Source: Molossus alvarezi
Lineage: Eukaryota; Chordata; Mammalia; Chiroptera; Molossidae
Reading direction: 5' to 3'
Length of the DNA: 64,000 nt
Assembly: GCA_037176705.1 (NCBI GenBank)
Contig: CM073907.1
Coordinates: 9,951,001-10,015,000 of the forward strand
Each line of letters starts with the position of its first letter. Within the stretch, counting starts at the first letter, position 1. Both the position numbers and the translations under genes were made by a program. The notes under the pieces are model-generated. The model did no database searches. It had not been told where the DNA came from and saw nothing but the letters and a program-made list of their open reading frames with translations. Shown piece by piece: positions 54,894-64,000 of the stretch.

Positions 54894-56384
54894 AAAAGTA
54901 TCCCTCCCCCAATCATTCGAGATGTAAAGGTAACATGGTGCGGTTATGTACCTAGTATTTAAAAATGGAACTCTCCCCATCCTGGTGGTGGACAGGGAAA
55001 TACACCTGCTGGGGAGGCCATGGAGAGCTGCCTACAGGAAGCTAGCCAGGCCCAGGGCATGTCTGTGTTTACGAAGGGCTCCTGAGCTGGAACTCGGGGG
55101 AGGGGGGGCTTCCAGGCTGCTGCTCGTGTGGCCCATTCTCCTTGGGAATCCCTTCCTTTTATGATGGTGGGGTCTCAGGACTCACATCTCAGCAAGTACA
55201 GGGATTTTGAAATCAGAGCTTAAACATTAATAAAGGAAGTCAGTGGGGTAGGGGGGATGGCGAATCTCCTTTATGACATGTACTAACAGGTTCAGGCCCA
55301 GTTGCAGTTGGGGTCTCGAAAGCCCTACTGAGCCTGCCTTCATCAGAGAAGATCTACAGTGCATCATCTGTACCTCCAAAACTCCAAAAAGCTCCAAAAC
55401 CAAAAAGCTATTTCTCTATCATTTCTTTGGAGACAGACCTAGAAGTGTCCCATCAGAGACTGTGTCTTTCTGGGTTCCCTACTGTGACTACCCTTGTATC
55501 GGGGTCAAAGGTACTGTGTTCGCTAACAGTGGGGGGAGGAGGGCTGCCTGAACCACACCGAGACATCTGGGCCGTGCCCCCTGCCCCCCCCCCCCGAACC
55601 TCAGCTCTGAATTCTGAACACCTGGCTGGGAGAGCCATTTAAACAATTACGGGCCTGCCTTTCAAAAATCCCCATAGTCATTAATTAACGTGACCTGTCA
55701 GTTGCCTGGCCTGCTGTCCCATCCCACACCACGCTTTTCTCCGGTGATCTGCCAACAGTTTAGAATAATCATTTCAGATCTCGCTCATCAATGGATCTCC
55801 CGTTGCGAAAATCTATTTACTATGAAAGAATTCTATAGTAGAAGTCGTTGGAATGAAAGATTCTGTGATGTGTACCCAAAGCTCCTGAGTTTTGAAAACA
55901 CTTTCAGTTCAAAGACATCATCTCCTAGGTGTAGACTCGGGTCAGAGGGCAGGATTGAGATCTCAGGTTTGGTCTGTCCATTCCATCCTTAAATTCCATT
56001 ACTATTATCATTATTACTTATTTTGAACACCTTCCAGCATGGCTGGTCTTTCCAGCTGCCACAGACATTACCTCTCTTTATTGTTTCGTACGTTCCTGGT
56101 TCATAATGTATAAATGTATGTCACTTGATCAAGTCTACCCAGGTACTTAAATGGATAACTGCCGATTCCAATTTCACGAACCAAAGCAACCTAGTGTTTA
56201 TCCTCCTTATGACTTCATGTGTAATGTCTTCTAAAGACAAACAAAATAAGAAGAACAGAACAACTGCCCCCAAAATGCCACGGATATTCCTTGTTCCTTG
56301 TCTGCTCTTCAGTATTTCCCCACAACCTCACGTGACCACACTGTCTTTACGTGGCCTACAGGGAGGTCGGTTAGTGGACATTCT
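54894..56384. other. unique sequence, no gene seen
   Basis: GC-rich patches at 55000-55150 and 55540-55640, with a run of 13 C near 55584-55596. Overlapping short frames have no recognisable product. Confidence 0.45.
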
Positions 56385-56478
56385 TTTGTTCACCTGAAAC
56401 CTATATAATTTCAGTAACCAATGTCACTCCAATAAATTCAATTAAAAAAAAGAAATTCCAAAAAAAAAAAAAAAAAAG
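56385..56478 (+). mobile_element. L1 3' terminus with poly(A)
   Basis: CCTGAAACCTATATAATTTC and CACTCCAATAAATTCAATTA form an L1 3' terminus, followed by an A-rich tail to 56478. Strongly 5'-truncated. Confidence 0.75.
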
Positions 56479-56529
56479 CTTTTAGTGGTGATCAACAATT
56501 TCTAGCTGTAGGAAGCATCATTCATATCT

Positions 56530-56779
56530 TTTTCTTTTTAATCCTCACCCAAGGATATTTTTCTATTTAACTTCAGATAGAGTGGGAGGAAGGGAGGAAT
56601 AGAGAGAGAGAAACATCGATGTGAGAGAGACACATCGACTGGTTGCCTCCCACATGACCCCGACCAGGGTCAGGGATGAACCGCAATCAAGGTACATGCC
56701 CTTGACTGGAATCGAACCTGCGTGCGACTCTTTGGTTCACAGGCTGACACTCTAACCAATGAGCCAAACCAGCCAGGGC
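56530..56779 (-). mobile_element. Ves-D SINE
   Basis: CTCACCCAAGGATATTTTTC at 56543-56562, GA body 56603-56614, and head complement GAGCCAAACCAGCCAGGG at 56761-56778. A five-base duplication (TGCG) disturbs the B box area near 56716-56724. Confidence 0.93.
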
Positions 56780-58084
56780 TCAGTCACACCTTTTTGTTCT
56801 CCCCTCACATTAAAGAAGCAGCATGCTTGGTCTCAGCTCAACTGGGTGGGATTGGTCTAGGTCAACCAGATCATGCTGCAGTAAGACACAGTCCTAATAT
56901 CTCAATGGCCTGATATAACCAAGGTCAATTCCTGGCCCAAGGTCCCTGTGATCATTCAGATGCTCTACTCTTGAGAGTCCCAGATCGATGGAGCCTTCCC
57001 ACCTTAACTGTGGTCAGTTATCCCACCAGTGAAAGAGCCCTCTGCACGCATGATCCAGAGGTGACACCCATCACTTTGCTCACAGCTCATTGGCCAGAAC
57101 TTTGCACTTGATCCACCCACTCATATAGGGGCCAAGGGTTTCACCCCTACCGTGGGCTTGGGAGGCTGAGACCTCTGCTCTCCTTTTACCTTTCTCTTAC
57201 CATTTTATATTCCTTTCTCTCAAAGGATTTTTTTCCCTTAAGTTCACTGACAGTTCTTTTTGTCTGAACCTCAGAACAATTCCTAGACCACTGTGGCACC
57301 AGCGAACAAAATTCTGACATGAAAGCAATTTGACCAGAGTATACTGACAGCCTCACTTCCTATTAGATCAAGGCTATTAAGAATCAGCCGTGTCATCATA
57401 AAATCTCCTGTTATGATACATTTTCTTTCCTTCATTATTCAGAGACAGTGGTCTTCTTTAATTACCCGTATTTGTATCAAGTCAATGAGCAGTGATTCTT
57501 TGGGGATGGTGATTGTTTTGCTGTAATACATCTGAAAGTATCTGGTACCACTGTTGATGAGCGGAAATGAAAGAGAGAAGAAAAACATCCTTCTAAAATG
57601 AAAATACCGCTTTTCATTTCATTTTGTATAAGTGGATTTATAATATTTCACAACACTTTTTTTTTTTCCCCTCTCTGGACTCTAGTCTTTTAGCATTTGG
57701 AACTTGGCTGTATATTTACGATCGGACTCTCTCAATGTGCGTTTCTTCCTATTTATTTTTTTTCTGGATAGAGAACCCCCCCTCCCAGATGGATCAAAAT
57801 GTATTAGATGTAATAAGAAGTCATATCACAGAGAGAAAAAGACATCTTCATACTTCCTACTACAACTCTCAATTTATTCTCTCTCTTCCTTTCCTCAATC
57901 ATATTGTTTTATTAGTGAAAGAGAATAGGAAGAATCCAAAGGAAATAATCCACACAGGTCATCTACCCTGTTATTAGCGAGTCTGGGACAAAGAACGCAC
58001 TAAGGGTTTTTACTCGGTTATGTTTCACGTGTCTTAGACACTTGGGCCGGACGCTTTGCATTCCCAACCTGCTCTGTTCAAAGG
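56780..58084. other. unique or unclassified sequence
   Basis: The part 56830-57180 looks like a decayed old transposon (TCATTGGCCAGAACTTTGC), but I could not name a family. 57200-58084 appears unique. A plus-strand frame of about 117 codons at 57624-57977 has no recognisable domain. Confidence 0.35.
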
Positions 58085-58530
58085 CAGCCGGATTTGGGAC
58101 AGACACCATGCCCAGGAGAACGCTTACAACTCTCGATGCCAACGTGATAAGCCTGTCAAATTATCCGGATGCCAATAACGCGGTTTTATCCGAGCGATCG
58201 GAAGAAAACGGGTGAGGCAGACACTCCGAAAGGCCCTTTGGGAATATTTGTGGAGCCGGAGAAGGCACGGGCGACTGGTCACCAGCACGAGCAGGCCGCT
58301 CCTTGGGAGCCTGTCAAGCGGCGGGCAGCTTCGCGGGGCCCTGTGAAGTCATGCCATCCAGCTCACCATGGGAACCGAGGCCCAGCCCGTCGCTTTCGGG
58401 ACACACACAGCTGTGATGTCACAAGCACAAACACAATAATAAAAGGCGGCGAGGGCGGCGTCAACTACACCTTGGCTCTTTTGTCTTCTGTCCCTCCTCC
58501 TCGAATTTTGTATCCGTGCGCCGATCGCCT
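58085..58530. promoter_or_regulatory. orphan CpG island
   Basis: About 34 CpGs in about 445 bp by hand count, at an estimated 57% GC, which gives an observed/expected ratio near 0.95, in a region free of SINEs. Includes ATCCGAGCGATCGG, a CRE-like TGATGTCA at 58414-58421 and an AATAAAAGG at 58438-58446 that could act as a weak TATA element. A plus-strand frame of 126 codons (58169-58549) crosses it but shows no known domain. Repeat-free DNA continues on both sides. It could be the promoter of a non-coding transcript, an enhancer, or the CpG island of a gene whose exons lie elsewhere. Confidence 0.55.
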
Positions 58531-59770
58531 CATTAGGGAAAGAGACTGAAAATTGGGGTCAGGGTATTTAAAGCTGACCTGGGCGCAGGCCAGACAAGGC
58601 CGGGACCCACGGAGCTGTCACTTCAGAACCCAGACCACCCCTGAGGTGACACCAATTCAAGCCTCGTTTTAGAAAGGCCTTATTAATTATTGTCCTTATG
58701 AGAAGGAGAAGGCGCCTGATAAAGAAAGTGTCATTCTCAGAGTGGGAGTACTCAGACAAAAAAAAAAAAAAAAGGAGAGAGAGAGGGAGCGGGAGACGGA
58801 GAGAGAAAGAAACAGAAGATCAAAAGGAAGCTTTTTTTTTCCCCCTTTTGCTTTTCATGCCTCCAAACCTCAAAGGAGGTGGGGGAACAATCAGACCGGG
58901 GTCTCCTGTGCTTTTCGGCAATTAGACTCAGCTGATGGCTGAAGGGGGCTGAATGGCTGGGTTCAAGGCCCCTTCTCTAGAGCCGCACACACCATCGAAA
59001 TCATTTCAAATGGAGACTTAAAGAGAGGATTCATTAATTCACTGGCCTAAACAATCCCGGGAACACATAATGTCTCTATAAACACTTGGAGAGAGACTCA
59101 TCTCAGACCGTCCTGCTCCCTATTTTATTAACGCCACGGCAGAAAGGTGGCTTTTCTTGCTCTGGTTACTAAATTATAAACCCTTTGGCTGGAAATCCTC
59201 CTCCCCAAATAACTGAATATTGCATTTTTAACATTCGGCTGCAAAATCTGAAAAAACATATATATATATATATATATATTTTTTTCATCCATATATATAT
59301 ATATTTTTTTCATCCTCAAAGCTATAAAGCTCATGTTGTCATCTGTCTCACAGAAACCAACACACTCTCCGGTTTGAGAATTCCTCCATAGCACCTTTAT
59401 CATTCTCCATTGCGCCTGATTGATTTAATTTTTAATCAATTACTAAAGGAAAAAAAAAAAATTTTAACTTGGTCAATGCTAGCTCATTAGAGGGACGGTA
59501 AATGCAATAATCTAGCATGGAGTGTCTAGGGGGGTGGTTACTGATTTTTTGTATTTGGGGTATTACCTAGATTTAAATTTTAAAAATATATAAGCCTCTG
59601 AGCTAGTGGGTCTTAGGGACAGCCGGGCATTTAGGAGCTGAGAGAAAATCCAAACGCTGAGGCTCCAGCTTGGGCGGCAGGAACGGATGATGCAGAATTT
59701 CACGGGAGGGGATCAAATGATTGTGCTGAGTCCGGCCGCTGCCTGACTGAGTGGTGATCTGTGCAAGGGA
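58531..59770. other. repeat-poor stretch right of CpG island
   Basis: Contains a poly(A)/GA run at 58757-58800 and AT runs at 59260-59305, with TTGATTTAATTTTTAATCAAT-type homeodomain-like cores near 59420-59440. No gene recognised. Confidence 0.4.
59258..59320. repeat. duplicated (AT)n-T6-CATCC block
   Basis: An AT run followed by TTTTTTCATCC occurs twice in tandem, with the AT run shorter in the second copy. Confidence 0.92.
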
Positions 59771-59782
59771 GGCTTGTTTTTG

Positions 59783-60008
59783 TTTTTGTTTAAATTTGTT
59801 TTTCTTTGTTAATTTTTACAGAAAGAGAAAGGGAGAGGGAGAGAGAGAGATGGAAACATTGATGAGTGAGAACGTCGACTGGCCGCCTCCTGCATGCCCC
59901 CCTCTGGGGATAGGCCCACAACCTGGGCATGTGCCCTGACCGGGAATCGAACCGACGACCTTTTGGTGCAGGGGACTATGCTCAACCACTGAGCCACACT
60001 GGCCTGGC
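59783..60008 (-). mobile_element. Ves-B SINE
   Basis: Head ends near 60008, GA body 59821-59850. Probable TSD GGCTTGTTTTTG at 59771-59782 and GGCCTGTTTTTG at 60013-60024 (11 of 12), with four extra bases at the right. Confidence 0.93.
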
Positions 60009-60024
60009 GAGGGGCCTGTTTTTG

Positions 60025-60640
60025 AAATCATCTGTGAGCCAAGATCAGCTCTGGAGCTCCGGTTTTATTTTCTGCCCAGTGCTTTGCACCTGTCACACCT
60101 GTTAGGTTTTCCGTTTCCGGTGGGGCTCACCGAGGTCCAGCGCCCAGAAGCCAAAATTGTCCACACGGAGAACGTGCTTCTGTGTGTGTGTGTGTGATCA
60201 CACCAGGCCACACGGCAGGGCAAGGGTTAACCCCTCACAGCCTGCCGACCCCTTTCAAGCAGGGCCGAGGACTGATCCTTGGAGGCAACCCCACCAGCAC
60301 TGGAGGGCTTCTGATGACCACTGATGACAAAGTCATAACACACAGAAATGTGCCATCTTCCGTCCATGTACTGCACAAAGAGTTGGGTTGTTGACATATT
60401 TGGAAACTGAGGTAGCTGCCCTTTTAGCTTTCTCAGGGGCGCGCAGGGGACTGGAAAGTGAGCCCAAAGCACTGGGATTGTCCCCCAACTGGGGAGTGAG
60501 CTCCATGGGGATTCGCAGGGTCCCGGTGCTTCCTGGGGCCCTGACTTGCTGGTGTCCTCTTGGGGGCCCAGCGGGGCAGACAGTCGGAGGCACAGCCCGA
60601 GGCGTCACATCCCCCATGACACACACTACCCCTGAGGCCT
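60025..60640. other. GC-richer unique sequence
   Basis: A TG run lies at 60182-60195. Overlapping open frames on both strands (60227-60642) show no recognisable protein. Confidence 0.4.
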
Positions 60641-60645
60641 AGAGC

Positions 60646-60970
60646 AACGATTTTCAACCTTTTTCATCTCAAGGCACATAGAGCTAATTCCTAAAATGCT
60701 ACAGCACACCAGAAACAAAACAAAAAAACCCAAACAAACAAATAAGAAAAACAACATGATTTTTGGCCAACCTGACCCCCCACCCACCCCCAAATAAGTA
60801 GAATTCTGATCCATGCATACAGGATGGCTACTGTCGTGTTGGCTGTTGTCATTTTTTAAGTTTGACCGTGTAAGGGAGAAGAGGTCAGGGCCCCAAACTA
60901 CACAGTCAGGTAGGGCGTGTGTTGAACAATTCCTGCGGACACCAGTTGAAAAGCTCTGGTCTGCAGGGAC
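60646..60970. mobile_element. possible non-autonomous hAT element
   Basis: CAACGATTTTCAACCTTTTTCATCTCAAGG-type start is followed by GGCACATAGAGC and by ACAGCACACCAG. The right end GTTGAAAAGCTCTG is roughly the reverse complement of the left end. Both ends and the TTTTCAACC motif fit hAT-type repeats. The candidate 8-bp TSD is poor (5 of 8), so this stays tentative. Confidence 0.45.
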
Positions 60971-61384
60971 AGCACCCTAGGCAGACAACATGGCATTAGC
61001 CGATTCCCTGGGAAAGGTTTGCAATATTCGGGTCACTGGGTCTCCTCGGTTTTCTGGACTAGCTGCCCAGTTGCAAGGACTGCGTGGGAATCTAAGTCCA
61101 GGACTTTGGGGTACAGTCACCTGAGATCATCCTTCCGCATACTCTCCATTGTCAAGTAGAAATTGAGCTGTGCATCATTTTAGAAAGCAAAATTTTACTG
61201 TTATGCAAATTGTCCCCAGGTTACTTCTCAGGGTGGGTGAAAGAGGTTTGGGGGGGCCAAGTGGGTGCCAACAGTTATACTTGTTTCTCATTCTCACCTG
61301 CAGAGATCAACATGCCAGGCTCTGCCTCCAACTCAACACAGGTGGCTGAGGGGCGGATGACCACAGGGGAGGTGCCAGGCACAA

Positions 61385-61530
61385 GGAGGGTGACTAACGT
61401 TTCTGGAGGGCCTACTACGTGCTGATCAGCTTTCTAATCTCATCACCTCCCTTCCCTATGCATAAGGGAATGAGATTCAGGAAAGTGTAATTCTCTATCC
61501 ACATCTGCAGTTGGTAATGCCGACCAGACC
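61385..61530 (-). mobile_element. MIR-like fragment
   Basis: GAGGGCCTACTACGTGCTGA, TCTAATCTCATCACCTCCC and TAAGGGAATGAGATTCAGG follow the reverse-complement order of MIR. Diverged. Confidence 0.5.
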
Positions 61531-61654
61531 AGTTGACTTGGCTCTGTGTTTCTCCTACGTGCAATTTCTTTACACGTCACTCATTTCCTTGTCCATTCAT
61601 TGTTTTCGCTCATTCATCCATTCCTTCACCCCACCAATCATTCAGAAAACACAT

Positions 61655-62095
61655 CTGACAACCCATATTCCCATCAACCGGTGAATAGATCATCAGAATG
61701 TGGTCTACACATACAACGGGATATTATTCCGCCTTAACAAGGGAGGTCATTCTGACAGGTGCTACAACGTGAATGCATCTTGAGGACTTTAGGCAGGATA
61801 AAATAAGCCAGACAAATATTGCATGATTCCACAAGTACTGCATAATTACTGGAGTATTCTAATCCATAGGGACAGAACGTAGGAAGTTAGTTGTGGGGCG
61901 CAGTGAGAGGGGGGTAGGGGGTTAGTGTCCAGTGGGTCCCGAATTTCAGTTTGGGAAGATGACAGGGTCTGGAGAGGGATGGTGGTGATGGTTGTACACT
62001 GTACTGAATGCCACCGAATCGTACCCTCAACAAGGGGCAAAATGGTAAATTTTATGGAATGTCTATTATACCCCAATTTAAAAAATGTTTTGAAA
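61655..62095 (+). mobile_element. L1 3' end, old
   Basis: CCCATCAACCGGTGAATAGA, CAACGGGATATTATTCCGCC, GGGATGGTGGTGATGGTTGT, GAATGCCACCGAATCGTACC and ATGGTAAATTTTATGGAATG are L1 ORF2-end and 3' UTR landmarks in order. Confidence 0.82.
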
Positions 62096-63310
62096 AACTA
62101 TTATAGTATAGAAAAAATTCTATACACAGTACTAATTCCAGAAAATATAGGGCTGACTAGAAAGCCTGCTTTATATTAAGGGGAAAAAATGAAAAACTGA
62201 AGCAAATGGAGGTATTTTTTTCTCTCTGGCCCAGATTTTGCCCAGACTTGTTTGGCAAACCCAGGCTGAGTCTGAGTTGGGCAAATGACCTGTCTAGGAT
62301 GAACACGCTTGATTTTTCTGCTTATCCAAAGAGAGGGTTAGGCTCAGTGCTAATAATATTTTGACACATGGGCAGGACTCCCAAGAACTGTAACACTGAC
62401 TAGAACTGAGCGATCTCAAAGTCGTTACATCTGTTTGAATTGTACCCATCATCCTGGTGCTTTGTTGCTTCGTTTTATTACAACCCAAGAAGTTGCTCTG
62501 GTGTACATTTTAAAAGAAAGGAGTCAGAACATTGTTGTTGTTGTTTTTTGACACAGAAGTATCTTCTCTCAGAAGCATGTTGGCATGTTCTTTCGAAAAA
62601 CAATCCTTAAAAGTCCTTTGCATTTATCTCTGTTAATTTCTTTAAATTCTCCTTTGATCTACATAGATTCTTCCTTTTGTTCCATGCCAATTAAATGTGG
62701 AGCTCGCCCGAGGGCATCTCTTCCTTCCCCTTTCCTGGTGTGCCCTTTCTGCCAGCTAGGGGCAGGCAGCTGTCTGCTTGAGACACACAAGTTCCTCCCC
62801 AGCATCTGAAATATTAATGCCCCGTGTCCGGTAGCACATTACCCAAAGAAGCGCCGGCCCAGAGATCCGAATTAGCTTTCTCACTTCTCTCTCCTGAGAG
62901 CTTTTGTGGTTGTTGCTGTTTTGCTCAAATGCACGTATTTTGAAATCCGCCAGGTAGAGAATCAAGAATTTCATTTTTTTATATTTTTTTTATTTTTAAA
63001 AAATGCCACTCTGGGAATCCAAACCTTCCTGTCTTTGCAGTAAAGGTTTAAATTCATTTTTTGCTCCCCATCATTCCGATTTTTTTTTAAAAAATGACAT
63101 CTTTTCTTTTTTTCCCTAACGCAAAAAGCGAAAACAGATGTAGAACGCCAGTTCTGAAAAGAGCAAAATGAGACGTGCGTTGGTCTGATGGGAGAGTAAG
63201 TGGGAGAGGAGTGTGGGGTGACTGTTCACTTCAGTCTTGCTGACTGTCCCCTAAGATAGATCTGAGCCAGGATGAGGGCATTCTCACTGAACCTGGTTTG
63301 AAATGTTGAT
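62096..63310. other. unique sequence, no gene seen
   Basis: T-rich and A-rich runs at 62976-63000 and 63080-63115. No gene or repeat recognised. Confidence 0.45.
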
Positions 63311-63322
63311 GGGTTGAATTTC

Positions 63323-63547
63323 CTTTTATTTATTTATTTTTCCTTTATTGATTTTAGAGAGAGAGGAAATGAGAGGGAGAGAGAGAGAGAGAAACATCGA
63401 TGAGAGAGAACATCAATTGGCCACCTCCTGCACGCCCCCCACTGGGGATCGGGCCCACAATCTGGACATGTGCCCTGACTGGGAATTGAACTGCTGACCT
63501 GTTGGTGCATGGGTCGATGCTCAACCACTGAACCACACCAGCCAGAC
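63323..63547 (-). mobile_element. Ves-B SINE with TSD
   Basis: TSD GGGTTGAATTTC at 63311-63322 and 63551-63562, exact. GA body 63356-63393. The tail complement includes a TTTA run at 63326-63339. Confidence 0.96.
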
Positions 63548-63562
63548 GACGGGTTGAATTTC

Positions 63563-64000
63563 TTTCCAGCCCAATCAATTCAATCTTTTGTGGGTACCTC
63601 CCAGTCACCTTCTCTGAGATACACAGCATATTACACACATACTCTAGTGCACATTCTCCTCCAAAACTTTCTCTCCATTTTTCTTCCAAAGAACCACCAC
63701 ACACTGTCCAGGCTCTCCTAAAGCCTTGGATTCCAGTCCATGACCACTGCCTATTTTTATCATGAAACATAACCCGAATTCCTCTTACAGCTAGTCACTT
63801 ACCCCTCTACACTCTGAAGCAGGTTCATTGGACCCCAACTTTGACAACAAATGACCACCCCTGCTTTGGCCTTGCCTAACACGCGAAGTAGACAATGCAT
63901 TATGGCCATTTCTTGATCCTACTAAAATACCATTGAAACACCCCTTAGAATGCTAGCATTAGTTCAACGAACATTCATCCAGCTCCTCACTGAGGGCCAT
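63563..64000. other. unique sequence, nothing recognised
   Basis: No gene or repeat recognised to the window end. Confidence 0.45.

Noticed and set aside
56830..57180. A specific MER-type element
   Set aside because: Some phrases feel familiar from decayed mammalian transposons, but I could not fix ends, TSD or family, so no element was called.
58169..58549. 126-codon plus-strand frame across the CpG island
   Set aside because: High GC lowers stop frequency. No known motif, signal peptide or homologue recognised. Kept only as a note because the island itself is interesting.

Overview
The window looks like intergenic or deep-intronic DNA from a mammal, most likely a bat of the yangochiropteran (microbat) lineage. 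The main evidence is about 35 tRNA-derived SINEs of the bat Ves family, spread over both strands, on a background of decayed mammalian repeats (L1, L2, MIR, MaLR and ERVL LTRs). Species and locus cannot be read from the sequence. I found no convincing protein-coding exon, tRNA, rRNA or other RNA gene. The long open frames lie in simple-repeat tracts, in SINE bodies, or in GC-rich unique DNA with no recognisable protein. All family assignments rest on recognition by eye, so repeat boundaries are approximate unless target-site duplications (TSDs) are given.

Labels used for Ves copies (my own): Ves-A has the head GCCCTGGCYGGTTTGGCTCAG and a CCTCGGGTGAGGAT end. Ves-B has a GGTGTGGCTCAGTGGTTGAGC head and ends in TCTAAAATCAATAAAGAAA. 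Ves-C has a GTGGATGGAGC head and a CCAGTAGGGGGC body. Ves-D is an older, more diverged group. Plus strand means the tRNA-like head comes first. All carry a Pol III A box (near TGGCTCAG) and B box (near GGTTCGATTCC), and most have an internal pyrimidine-rich segment (CT on their own sense strand) that often expands.

Layout. 0-4.4 kb: dense Ves copies, including an L1 3' end split by a Ves doublet. 4.4-9 kb: unique DNA with one MaLR LTR, a MIR and an L1 3' end. 9-17.4 kb: Ves copies plus a run of plus-strand L1 3' ends (12.8-14.9 kb). 17.4-25.5 kb: mostly unique, with a candidate conserved non-coding stretch at 21.6-22.1 kb. 25.5-30.2 kb: two very large simple-repeat arrays, a 694-nt pure purine tract and a 754-nt GGAT/GAAT array. 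30.2-41 kb: mostly unique DNA with a few Ves copies and a CpG cluster near 36.7-37.0 kb. 41-44.1 kb: a GA-expanded Ves and an old L1 split by an ERVL LTR. 44-49 kb: mostly unique. 49.2-54.9 kb: a Ves hot spot with eight copies and a tiny mariner-type MITE. 55-64 kb: largely unique, including a compact orphan CpG island at 58.09-58.53 kb, the best candidate for a functional element here.

I see no new gene system. The most notable points are the homopurine tract with its four-base-quantised higher-order spacing, CTCF-like cores inside the Ves-C copies, the orphan CpG island, and repeated insertion of Ves copies next to older Ves copies.
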